This document shows, piece by piece, positions 30,409 to 36,635 of a stretch of 36,635 nt of DNA. The stretch lies in assembly GCA_020029595.1 (NCBI GenBank), contig JAIBJN010000022.1, positions 1 through 36,635 on the forward strand, written 5' to 3'. Position numbers and translations under genes: made by a program. The DNA is from Actinomycetota bacterium. GTDB lineage: Bacteria > Actinomycetota > Thermoleophilia > Gaiellales > Gaiellaceae. Every line of letters starts with the position of its first letter. The first letter of the stretch is position 1. The notes beneath the pieces are model-generated. The model made no database searches, had not been told where the DNA came from, and saw nothing but the letters and a program-made list of their open reading frames with translations.

Positions 30409-30428
30409 AAAAGGCGGCCGGAGGCCGC
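30409..30428 (-). terminator. Terminator-like hairpin directly before rplS
   Basis: On the minus strand GCGGCC-TCC-GGCCGC (30428-30414) is followed by C and TTTT (30412-30409), then C and the rplS ATG. It has the form of an intrinsic terminator for the upstream genes, but it also begins exactly where the TAGCAT promoter would start the rplS transcript, so it may be a 5' mRNA hairpin or attenuator. Confidence 0.55.
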
Positions 30429-30474
30429 GCGGCAATGCTAGCGGAAGCGAGGCCTCGCACGCGAGCCCGGCCCC

Positions 30475-30548
30475 GGGGCCGGCCGCGGTCCTCCCTCCGC
30501 TACGAGCCTATCGTCGAGAAGCGCGCGTATGGCGCGCACACTGTGCCG
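30475..30548. repeat. Dispersed intergenic repeat, copy 1
   Basis: The first 26 bases (30475-30500) match 35115-35140 at 25 positions, and the full 74-bp segment aligns to 35115-35188 without gaps at about 56 positions. It lies between signal peptidase and rplS. It holds a GCGCGC-GTATG-GCGCGC hairpin. Confidence 0.6.
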
Positions 30549-30578
30549 AGACCCGCGCGAGAGCGTGCCGAACCGACG

Positions 30579-31085
30579 TCACTGGAAGCCGATCCGCCGC
30601 GGCGGCCAGTAGCGCGCGAACATCGGGCCGATCAGGTTCTCCCGCGGGACGGTGCCCCACTCCCGGCTGTCGCACGACTGGTAGCGGTGGTCTCCCATCA
30701 TGAAGTACCGACCCTTGGGGACAGTGACCGGGCCGAACTGCTCTCCCACCTCACCTCCGTAGAGGTACGGCTCGGCAACCGGCTGCCCATTCACGTAGAG
30801 CTGATCGCCGTTGATCTCGAGCTCGTCCCCGGGCACCCCGATGAGGCGCTTGACGAACACGCCTCCCGGCCCGGGGCAGATGCGCTCGGCCTCCGGTGGG
30901 GTCTCGAACACGACGATGTCGCCGCGCTCCGGGTCTTCGAAGTGATACACGAAGCGGTTCGCGAGCACGCGGTCGGAGGTGCCGGACTCGCAGCCCGGCT
31001 CGGGCGAGGCGCAATGGAGGGTCGGCTCCATCGAAGAGGACGGGATGCGGTATGGGTTCACGACCCACGCCTTGATCGCAAGCAC
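30579..31085 (-). CDS. lepB: Signal peptidase I, second tandem copy, start codon apparently lost
   Basis: From GTG 31085 the protein is 168 residues, with catalytic Ser in IPSSSMEPTLHC, Lys in FVKRLIGVPGD, and MMGDHRYQSCDSREWG. The reading frame continues upstream to a TAG at 31183-31185 with clear similarity to the neighbouring copy (LPAPWPTVLDWVVTIAIAV), so the real protein should begin there. That stretch contains no ATG, GTG, TTG or CTG. An AGGAGG remains at 31178-31183. The first codon of the paralogue (GTG) aligns with GAG here. Starting at GTG 31085 would cut the membrane anchor. It may use a non-standard start, or be decaying. Confidence 0.75.
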   Translation of the reverse strand: MLAIKAWVVNPYRIPSSSMEPTLHCASPEPGCESGTSDRVLANRFVYHFEDPERGDIVVFETPPEAERICPGPGGVFVKRLIGVPGDELEINGDQLYVNGQPVAEPYLYGGEVGEQFGPVTVPKGRYFMMGDHRYQSCDSREWGTVPRENLIGPMFARYWPPRRIGFQ

Positions 31086-31182
31086 GGCCGTGACCGCGAT
31101 CGCGATCGTGACAACCCAGTCGAGGACCGTCGGCCAGGGGGCGGGAAGCGACTCGAGCCGGCTGCGGAGGAAGACGGCCTCC

Positions 31183-31247
31183 TAGTGCCCCGGCTGGTGA
31201 TGCCGCCCCGCCAGAGGTGTGGCGTGTATTGCCGGGCGGGGCACTTA
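31183..31247. repeat. 65-bp palindromic element between the two signal peptidase genes
   Basis: The ends are inverted copies AGTGCCCCG (31184-31192) and CGGGGCACT (31237-31245). The interior contains further pairing (CTGG/CCAG; GCCCCG/CGGGGC). Its right end provides the TAA stop of the upstream signal peptidase, and its left end places a TAG exactly before the downstream copy. It resembles a small palindromic (REP/MITE-like) insertion or a bidirectional terminator. Confidence 0.6.
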
Positions 31248-31844
31248 CCGGAGGCCGAGCCGCGTCAGCGGCCAGTAGACGGCGAAGACCGGTCCGATCA
31301 GGTCGGCGCGACCGACCGGGCCCCACTCCCTGCTGTCGCAGGACTGAGCGCGGTTGTCGCCCATCATGAAGTACTCGTCCGGGCCGAGCGTTCTCTCCCT
31401 GAAGTTCGTGCCGGGCGCGCCGCCGTTCACGTACGACTCCTCGACCCGCTTCCCGTTCACGCGCAGGACACCCTCCCGCTGGCCGATCGTGTCCCCGGGG
31501 AGGGCGACGAGGCGCTTGACGAACGTCCCGCCGGCGCCGCAGCGCTCGGCCGCCTTGAGCGGCGTCTCGAAGACGACGATGTCGCCGCGCTCCGGGTCTC
31601 GGAAGCGGTAGATGAAGCGGTTCGCGAGCACCCGGTCCGACGCGCCCGCCTGGCAGCCGGGCTCGGGCGCCGCGCAATGGAGGGTCGGCTCCATCGAGGA
31701 GGACGGTATGCGGTACGGGTTCACGACCCACGCCTTGATCGCAAGCACGGCCGCCACCGCGATCGCGATCGTCACCACCCAGTCCACGACCGTGTCCCAG
31801 GGCGAAGGGAGCGTCGCGGTCAGGCGGTCGAGCGGGCCTCTCAC
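31245..31844 (-). CDS. lepB: Signal peptidase I
   Basis: The 199-residue protein has one N-terminal membrane helix (about 20-36, WVVTIAIAVAAVLAIKAWVV), the catalytic Ser50 in IPSSSMEPTLHC, the general base Lys110 in FVKRLVALPGD, and box E MMGDNRAQSCDSREWG. It cleaves signal peptides of exported proteins at the outer membrane face. A conserved HC...PGC pair suggests a disulfide. GTG 31844 overlaps the trmD stop (GTGA). A close paralogue follows downstream. Ordinary lepB neighbours (trmD, rplS) support the assignment. Confidence 0.95.
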   Translation of the reverse strand: MRGPLDRLTATLPSPWDTVVDWVVTIAIAVAAVLAIKAWVVNPYRIPSSSMEPTLHCAAPEPGCQAGASDRVLANRFIYRFRDPERGDIVVFETPLKAAERCGAGGTFVKRLVALPGDTIGQREGVLRVNGKRVEESYVNGGAPGTNFRERTLGPDEYFMMGDNRAQSCDSREWGPVGRADLIGPVFAVYWPLTRLGLR

Positions 31845-32497
31845 GAGAGCGACCGCTCCCTGCTGCGCTCGAGGCGCCAGCCCTCGATCAAGGCATGGTT
31901 CCCTGAGAGGAGGACGTCGGGGACCCGCCAGCCGCGAAACTCGGCCGGGCGCGTGTAGTGCGGGAACTCAAAGCCGCCCTCGAGCGCCTCCGAGAAGCTC
32001 TCGACGGCTCCGCTCTCCTCCCGGATCGCACCGGGAAGGCGCCGCGCGATCGCGTCGAGGAGCACCATCGCCGGCAGCTCGCCGCCCGAGAGCACGTACG
32101 GTCCGATCGAGACGGCGTCCGTCGCCACGTGCTCGATGATGCGTTCGTCGAAGCCTTCGAAGCGCGCCGAGAGGAGCGTGAGCGCGTCCTCCTCCGCGAG
32201 CTCGTCGACCAGACCCTGATCGAGCTGCCGGCCCTGCGGCGAGAACGCGATCACGCGCCGTCCCTCGGCGTCGCCGTAGACAGCCTCGAGCGCGGCGCAG
32301 ACGACGTCCACCCGCAGCACCATGCCGGCGCCGCCGCCGTAGGGCTCGTCGTCCACCTGGCCGCCGGAGAGCGGCGTGTAGTCGCGGTAGGTGAGGAAGC
32401 GGAGCTCGAGCTCAGAGCCGAGAACGGCGGCGAGGGGGCGCTGCTCGGTCAGCCACGAAAAGGCGTGCGGCAGCAAGGTGAAGACGTCGATCTGCAT
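31841..32497 (-). CDS. trmD: tRNA (guanine-N1-)-methyltransferase TrmD
   Basis: The 218-residue protein starts MQIDVFTLLPHAF and has PYGGGAGMVLRVD, LLSARFEGFDERI, SIGPYVLSGGELPAMVLLDA and FPHYTRPAEFRGWRVPDVLLSGNH, all TrmD motifs of the trefoil-knot SAM site. It methylates G37 of tRNAs, which prevents frameshifting. ATG 32497 is chosen over an earlier ATG because it gives the family N-terminus. It starts 13 nt after rimM and is coupled to lepB. Confidence 0.96.
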   Translation of the reverse strand: MQIDVFTLLPHAFSWLTEQRPLAAVLGSELELRFLTYRDYTPLSGGQVDDEPYGGGAGMVLRVDVVCAALEAVYGDAEGRRVIAFSPQGRQLDQGLVDELAEEDALTLLSARFEGFDERIIEHVATDAVSIGPYVLSGGELPAMVLLDAIARRLPGAIREESGAVESFSEALEGGFEFPHYTRPAEFRGWRVPDVLLSGNHALIEGWRLERSRERSLS

Positions 32498-32510
32498 GCG
32501 CTGTCCGAGA

Positions 32511-32999
32511 TTAGCTTTCGGGTGCGAACCCAGGTGCAACCAGAATCTGGCCTTCCTCCAGATCGACCGCGCGGACGCAGTCCTCGACCATCGGAAGGGC
32601 GATCCCGCCCTCGAGCTCGAGCACGTCGTTCGCCACGCCGGGCACCACGTCCTGCACGCGGCCTAGCAGACGCCCTCCCTCCTCCATCACCGTCAGGCCG
32701 ACGAGCTCGTAGACGTAGAAGGCACCCTTGCCGGCCGGCGGAAGCTCCGACGCGGGAAGCTCGAGCACGGCTCCCCGGGGTACGTCACGGTCGAGACGGA
32801 TGACGAGCCTCTTGCCAGCGACCTTGGACTCGACGACGGTGGCGCGCTCGCGGGCGACGTACACGGTCGCGCCCTTGGCCAAGCGAAGCGGGTCCTTGCT
32901 CGCCCGCTCGACGACGAACGCGCCCACGACGCCGTGCGGGCGGCCGACCCGGCCGACCGCCACCCAGCGTTGCGCGCCCGCGGCGTCAGCGGGCGTCAA
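32511..32999 (-). CDS. rimM: 16S rRNA processing protein RimM
   Basis: The 162-residue protein has the RimM N-terminal barrel (WVAVGRVGRPHGVVGAFVVE) and the C-terminal PRC-barrel (YELVGLTVMEEGGRLLGRV, NDVLELEGG, PMVEDCVRAVDLEEG). RimM helps 30S head assembly and binds S19. A TTG start at 32999 overlaps the KH gene by 14 nt; GTG at 32963, 12 codons later, is the alternative. The rpsP-KH-rimM-trmD order is standard. Confidence 0.92.
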   Translation of the reverse strand: MTPADAAGAQRWVAVGRVGRPHGVVGAFVVERASKDPLRLAKGATVYVARERATVVESKVAGKRLVIRLDRDVPRGAVLELPASELPPAGKGAFYVYELVGLTVMEEGGRLLGRVQDVVPGVANDVLELEGGIALPMVEDCVRAVDLEEGQILVAPGFAPES

Positions 33000-33222
33000 C
33001 GATCTCGAGGAGCGCGCGCTCGTGCTGATGCCCGCCGCTCGCACGGACGAGCGTCCTGAGCGCGCGGGCGATGCGTCCCTGGCGTCCGATGACCTTGCCG
33101 ATGTCGTCCTCGGCGACGTGCAGCCGCAGGACGACGGCACCGTCTCGCTCCGTTCTCTCCACGCGAACCTCGTCGGGCTTGTCGACGAGATTCCGCGCCA
33201 GATACTCGAGCAGCTCTTCCAT
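32986..33222 (-). CDS. khpA: KH-domain RNA-binding protein (KhpA type)
   Basis: The 78-residue protein reads MEELLEYLARNLVDKPDEV, then HVAEDDIGKVIGRQGRIARA with the GxxG loop replaced by IGRQGR, the KH RNA-binding signature, and ALLEIVDAR. KhpA binds RNA, often with KhpB, and affects cell division and sRNA-like regulation in some Gram-positives. It starts 3 nt after rpsP and overlaps rimM. Confidence 0.94.
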   Translation of the reverse strand: MEELLEYLARNLVDKPDEVRVERTERDGAVVLRLHVAEDDIGKVIGRQGRIARALRTLVRASGGHQHERALLEIVDAR

Positions 33223-33225
33223 CCC

Positions 33226-33465
33226 TCAGAGTCCCTGCGCCTTCATGAGACGCCTGACCGAGTCGCTGGGCTGCGCGCCCTTGGAGATCCAATCCTGGAT
33301 CTTGTCGCCGTCGAGGTCGATCGTCGAGGGATCGGTCTGCGGGTTGTAGCGACCGACGATCTCGATGAAGCGGCCGTCGCGCGGGGAGCGTGAGTCGGCG
33401 ACGACGACGCGGTAGATCGGATTCTTCTTCGAGCCCACCCGGGCCAGTCTGATGCGTGTTGCCAT
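33226..33465 (-). CDS. rpsP: 30S ribosomal protein S16
   Basis: The 79-residue protein is clear S16: [40 protein letters not shown] and [18 protein letters not shown]. Length is normal. It is part of the ffh-rpsP-khpA-rimM-trmD run and lies 18 nt after ffh. AAAGGA lies upstream of the ATG. Confidence 0.97.
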   Translation of the reverse strand: MATRIRLARVGSKKNPIYRVVVADSRSPRDGRFIEIVGRYNPQTDPSTIDLDGDKIQDWISKGAQPSDSVRRLMKAQGL

Positions 33466-33483
33466 TCGGTCCTTTCTCGTCTC

Positions 33484-34821
33484 TCAGCGGCGGCGCTGAG
33501 CGGCCGCGATCGACTGGATGTTCGGCATCTTGCCCTTGCCCATCTGCTTGACCATCTTCGCCATCTGCTTGCGTGCGGTGAGGAGCTGGTTCACCTGCTG
33601 CACGGTCGTCCCGCTCCCGCGCGCGATGCGGGCGCGGCGCGAGCCGTTGATGATCTCGGGCCGGCGGCGCTCGTCCGCCGTCATCGAGAGCACGATCGCC
33701 TCCACCCGACCGAGCTCGCGGTCATCGACGTCGACGCCCTGGAGCTGCTTCCCGAGGCCGGGGATCATCCCGACGATGGACTTCAGCGGCCCCATCCGCC
33801 GCATCATCCGGTAGCTCTGGAGAAAGTCGTCGAACGTGAACTGCCCCGCGCGGAGGCGGCGCTCCATCTCCTCCTGCTCGTCCACCTCGGCAGCCTGCTC
33901 GGCCCGCTCGATCAGCGTGAGCACATCGCCCATGCCGAGGATGCGCGACGCCATGCGGTCGGGGTGGAAGTACTCGAGCTGGTCGAGCTTCTCGCCGGTC
34001 GACGCGAGCTTGATCGGCTTGCCCGTGACCGCCTTGACGGAGAGCGCGGCACCTCCGCGGGCGTCGCCGTCGAGCTTCGTGAGGACGACGCCGTCGAAGT
34101 CGACTCGCTCGGCAAACGCCTCGGCGACGGCGACGGCCTCCTGGCCGGTCATCGAGTCGAGGACGAGCAGGACGTTGTGCGGCTTCACCGCCTTGCGGAC
34201 GGCGGCCAGCTCCTTCATCAGCGGCTCGTCGATCTGGAGCCGCCCCGCAGTGTCGACGATGACGACGTCGCGCCCCTGCGCCTGCGCCTGCTCGATCCCG
34301 TGCCGCGCGACCGCGATGGCGTCCTTCGTCGACCGATCGAGGTAGACGGGGATCTGAATCTGCCTGCCGAGCTGCTCGAGCTGGTCGATCGCGGCCGGGC
34401 GCTGCAGATCGGCCGCGACGAGCGCCGGCGACTTCCCTTCACCCTTGCGCAGGAGAAGCGCGAGCTTCGCTGCGGCGGTCGTCTTCCCCGAGCCCTGGAG
34501 TCCGGCCAGGAGGACGACGGTCGGCGGGCGGCCGGCGAACGCGAGCCTCGAGCCGCCCGAGCCCATGAGCTCCGTCAGCTCCTCGTGGACGATCTTCACG
34601 ATCTCCTGGCCCGGCGTCAGGCTCCTGGTCACGGCCGCGCCGCCGGCTCGCTCCTTCACCCGGGCGACGAAGTCCTTGACGACCTTGAAGTTGACGTCGG
34701 CCTCGAGGAGCGCGAGCCGGATCTCGCGCATGGCGCGCGAGAGGTCCTCGTCGGTGAGGACGCCGCGGCTGCGGAGGTCACCGAGCGCGCCTTGCAGCTT
34801 GTCGGAAAGCGTGTCAAACAT
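33484..34821 (-). CDS. ffh: Signal recognition particle protein Ffh (SRP54)
   Basis: The 445-residue protein has the N domain, the GTPase domain with G1 GLQGSGKTT (107-115), DTAGRLQIDEPLMKEL and TKLDGDARGG, and a methionine-rich M domain (MMRRMGPLKSIVGMIPG, ARGSGTTVQQVNQLL, MAKMVKQMGKGK). It recognises signal sequences on ribosomes and docks with FtsY, also encoded here. The TACACT box (34834-34839, minus) ends 12 nt before the ATG, so the leader would be only about 6 nt and no Shine-Dalgarno fits. It is divergent from the dodecin gene. Confidence 0.97.
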   Translation of the reverse strand: MFDTLSDKLQGALGDLRSRGVLTDEDLSRAMREIRLALLEADVNFKVVKDFVARVKERAGGAAVTRSLTPGQEIVKIVHEELTELMGSGGSRLAFAGRPPTVVLLAGLQGSGKTTAAAKLALLLRKGEGKSPALVAADLQRPAAIDQLEQLGRQIQIPVYLDRSTKDAIAVARHGIEQAQAQGRDVVIVDTAGRLQIDEPLMKELAAVRKAVKPHNVLLVLDSMTGQEAVAVAEAFAERVDFDGVVLTKLDGDARGGAALSVKAVTGKPIKLASTGEKLDQLEYFHPDRMASRILGMGDVLTLIERAEQAAEVDEQEEMERRLRAGQFTFDDFLQSYRMMRRMGPLKSIVGMIPGLGKQLQGVDVDDRELGRVEAIVLSMTADERRRPEIINGSRRARIARGSGTTVQQVNQLLTARKQMAKMVKQMGKGKMPNIQSIAAAQRRR

Positions 34822-34880
34822 GGGCCGGCGGGAAGTGTAGCCGTGTACTTTTTCCCACCCAGAGCCAAGGAGGAGACGGC

Positions 34881-35087
34881 ATGGCGGACATCGCCAAGGT
34901 CATCCGGGTCATCGGCCAGTCTGAGGAGAGCTTCGCGGAGGCGGCCCGCGTGGCCGTGAAGGAGGCGGCGAAGACGCTCCGCGACGTCCACGGCGCCCAC
35001 GTCGTCGAGATGAGCGCGCTCGTCGAGGGCGACGACATCGTCATGTTCCGCACGACCGTGGACATCGCGTTCGGCGTCGAGCGCTAG
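34881..35087 (+). CDS. Dodecin family flavin-binding protein
   Basis: The 68-residue protein is full length for dodecin: KVIRVIGQSEESFAEAARVA, DVHGAHVVEMSALVEGDDI and FRTTVDIAFGVER. Dodecins form hollow dodecamers that store or buffer flavins (or CoA). AAGGAGGAG lies 7 nt before the ATG, a strong Shine-Dalgarno, in contrast to the leaderless genes around it. It is a single gene on the opposite strand inside the ffh/ftsY region. Confidence 0.93.
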   Translation: MADIAKVIRVIGQSEESFAEAARVAVKEAAKTLRDVHGAHVVEMSALVEGDDIVMFRTTVDIAFGVER

Positions 35088-35114
35088 GTCCTGTCCGGCG
35101 GGGACGGGGTCCGC

Positions 35115-35188
35115 GGGGCCGGCCGCGGGCCTCCCTCCGCCTTGAGCGTAGCGCTGGAAAACGCACGCGTGGCGAGCACCGCGTGCCG
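35115..35188. repeat. Dispersed intergenic repeat, copy 2
   Basis: Ungapped partner of 30475-30548 in the same orientation; 35115-35140 differs from 30475-30500 only at one base. It begins 27 bp after the dodecin stop and abuts the decayed GNAT gene. The gap 35088-35527 holds this repeat and that remnant, with no intact gene seen. Confidence 0.6.
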
Positions 35189-35189
35189 G

Positions 35190-35489
35190 AAGGCGCGCTT
35201 CATCTCACCAAACGGCAACGTCGTCTGCCTCCGATGGTGCCGCGGCCGAGCGGCGTCAGGACGAGGAAGTTGCCTTGGCGGGAGCTGTGTCCCCGCTTCT
35301 TCCTCGACGCCGGGCACTCGGGCTCCGCGCCGGAGCAGCAATGGCCCACGAGTTCCTCTCCGCGCGTCACCGCCCAGAAGCCGGCTCGGGCGTCACGAGC
35401 TCGTTCTCGTCGTAGGCCGCGTCGCGGCCGGTGTACCGCCAGGTCGCAGTCGCCTCGGCATCGGCCGAGGTGAGCCCACGGACCTCCAG
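35190..35489 (-). pseudogene. Decayed GNAT acetyltransferase
   Basis: Three successive frames read like one GNAT protein. Frame 1 gives LEVRGLTSADAEATATW and then RYTGRDAAYDENELV. Frame 2 gives GFWAVTRGEELVGHCCSG after a shift near 35385. Frame 3 gives ARVPGVEEEAG after a shift near 35324. The acetyl-CoA loop is only recognisable as TPLGRGTIGG in yet another register. No canonical start is in frame with the first segment, and the 3' end is lost at the repeat. The similarity to GNAT is by memory of family patterns and is moderate. Confidence 0.45.
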
Positions 35490-35527
35490 GGACCCAGTCT
35501 TCGCTCACGCGCGAACGCGCCGGGCGC

Positions 35528-36487
35528 TCACTCCTGCGCCACGAGCGCCCGCGCGAAGTCCCGCGGGTCGAACGGTTGCAGGTCGTCGAGCGTCTCCCCC
35601 ACGCCGATCAGCTTCACCGGCAGGCCGAGCTCGTGGGTCACCGCGACGGCGACGCCCCCCTTCGCCGTTCCGTCCAGCTTGGTGAGCGCGACGCCGGTCA
35701 GGCCCACGGCTTCGTCAAAGAGCTGTGCCTGCCGCACGCCGTTCTGACCGGTCGTCGCGTCGAGCACGAGCAGCGTCTCGTGCGGCGCCCCCTCCAGGCG
35801 ACCCGAGATCACACGCCGCACCTTGGCCAGCTCCTCCATCAGGTTCGTCTGCGTGTGCAGCCGCCCGGCGGTGTCGACCACGACGACGTCGCGCCCGCGC
35901 GCCTCGGCCGCCGAGATCGCGTCGAACGCCACCGCGGCCGGATCCGCTCCACGCTGCGAGCCGACGAAGTCCGCGCCGGCGCGCTCCGCCCAGATCTCGA
36001 GCTGCTCCTCCGCCGCGGCCCGGAAGGTGTCTGCCGCCGCGAGGACGACCGAGCGGCCCGACTCCCTCAGCCGGTGGGCCAGCTTCCCGATCGTCGTCGT
36101 CTTCCCCGTCCCGTTCACGCCGACCACCAGCACCACCGTCGGCGGCCCGTCGAACGCCAGGCGCTCCTGGCCGTCGACGGTCACCAGCTCCGCCACGACC
36201 TCCTCCAACCCCTCGAGGAGCTCGGCCTGGCTCGTCGGGTCGCGCGCCTCGAGGCGCTGCACGATCTCCACGGTCGCGCCGACGCCGCAGTCCGCCGCGA
36301 TCAGCGCCTCCTCGATCCGCTCCCACGACTCCTCGTCGCCGGGGTCGAACCCGAGTTCCCGCGTGAGCGCCTGCCGGCTCGACGCGAGCGAGTCGCGAAG
36401 GCGCTCGAACCAGCCACGCCGGTCGCCCGCGTCCTCGACCGGGGCGGCCTCGTGGTCGCCGAGGAACTCCGCCCAGGTGCGCGTCAC
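35528..36487 (-). CDS. ftsY: Signal recognition particle receptor FtsY
   Basis: The 319-residue protein has the NG domain with G1 GVNGTGKTT (123-131), [44 protein letters not shown] and [12 protein letters not shown], ending [19 protein letters not shown]. The acidic A domain is almost absent, with only about 25 residues before the N domain, as in many Gram-positives. It receives SRP-ribosome complexes at the membrane. GTG 36487 overlaps the smc stop (GTGA). Confidence 0.97.
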   Translation of the reverse strand: MTRTWAEFLGDHEAAPVEDAGDRRGWFERLRDSLASSRQALTRELGFDPGDEESWERIEEALIAADCGVGATVEIVQRLEARDPTSQAELLEGLEEVVAELVTVDGQERLAFDGPPTVVLVVGVNGTGKTTTIGKLAHRLRESGRSVVLAAADTFRAAAEEQLEIWAERAGADFVGSQRGADPAAVAFDAISAAEARGRDVVVVDTAGRLHTQTNLMEELAKVRRVISGRLEGAPHETLLVLDATTGQNGVRQAQLFDEAVGLTGVALTKLDGTAKGGVAVAVTHELGLPVKLIGVGETLDDLQPFDPRDFARALVAQE

Positions 36488-36635
36488 GCGCTGAGCGCCT
36501 CGGCCTCGGGTGCCGCCGCCAGCCGCTTCGAGACGATCTGGGAGATCCCGTCGGCGCCCATCGTGACGCCGTAGAGGATATCCGCGGCCTCGATCGTCCT
36601 CTTCTGGTGCGTGACGACGATGAACTGCGCGCGGC
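36484..36635 (-). CDS. smc: Chromosome segregation protein SMC, C-terminal end
   Basis: About 50 C-terminal residues lie in the window: [19 protein letters not shown], then [19 protein letters not shown] and an Ala/Glu-rich tail. [13 protein letters not shown] is the D-loop/strand after Walker B of the SMC ATPase head, and the rest matches the SMC C-terminus. The remainder is beyond the right edge. The stop overlaps the ftsY start, as in the common smc-ftsY order. Confidence 0.93.
   Translation of the reverse strand, partial: RAQFIVVTHQKRTIEAADILYGVTMGADGISQIVSKRLAAAPEAEALSA

Noticed and set aside
31085-31085. GTG 31085 as the natural start of the second signal peptidase
   Set aside because: It would remove most of the N-terminal membrane anchor that is clearly conserved in the same frame upstream. 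It is kept only as the nearest canonical start.
1-36635. CRISPR arrays, rRNA genes, tRNA genes, insertion sequences, phage genes
   Set aside because: No regular spaced repeats, no rRNA or tRNA sequence, and no transposase, integrase or phage structural protein was recognised on either strand.

Overview
The window reads as chromosomal DNA of a very GC-rich (roughly 70%) Gram-positive bacterium. I infer an actinobacterium of the Thermoleophilia/Gaiellales type. The grounds are base composition, the conserved smc-ftsY-ffh-rpsP-KH-rimM-trmD-lepB-rplS-rnhB-yraN-yifB-dprA order at the right end, and many genes that appear leaderless: a TANNNT -10 box lies 6-7 nt before the start codon and there is no Shine-Dalgarno. 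The assignment is inference; there is no rRNA or tRNA gene in the window to test it.

Left part (1-12.7 kb) is accessory metabolism and envelope. It holds a truncated VOC protein; an AMP-forming CoA ligase coupled to a citrate-synthase-superfamily protein (minus); an ArsR/SRPBCC/VOC operon with a clear promoter and operator (plus); an MBOAT O-acyltransferase plus membrane SGNH protein (minus), facing a secreted SGNH protein with a sortase-like tail; an aquaporin; a frameshifted PaaI thioesterase; a nitroreductase; a small membrane protein; a 14-TM MFS exporter; and an ATP-grasp protein.

Middle part (12.7-26.6 kb) is the most interesting region. A short MetE-like zinc methyltransferase is followed at once by a histidine-ammonia-lyase-family protein that has lost the Ala-Ser-Gly triad needed to form the MIO cofactor. 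Next come a peptide/opine-type ABC importer (Tat lipoprotein, two permeases, fused double ATPase), two divergent zinc alcohol dehydrogenases, and a tightly coupled run of a formaldehyde-activating-enzyme (Fae) homologue, a mandelate-racemase-like enolase-superfamily enzyme, an ACMSD-like amidohydrolase and a threonine-dehydratase-like PLP enzyme. Four of the five junctions in the ADH-to-PLP run are overlaps or 3-nt gaps. Together they look like an uptake and degradation pathway for an unidentified amino-acid-like or methylated compound that may release a C1 unit.

Right part (26.6-36.6 kb) is conserved information processing: DprA, YifB/ComM, YraN, RNase HII, L19, two tandem signal peptidases I, TrmD, RimM, KH protein, S16, Ffh, dodecin (opposite strand), FtsY and the end of SMC. 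It also carries small non-coding elements: a 65-bp palindromic element between the two signal peptidase genes, two copies of a roughly 74-bp dispersed repeat, a hairpin at the predicted 5' end of the L19 transcript, and a decayed GNAT acetyltransferase gene.
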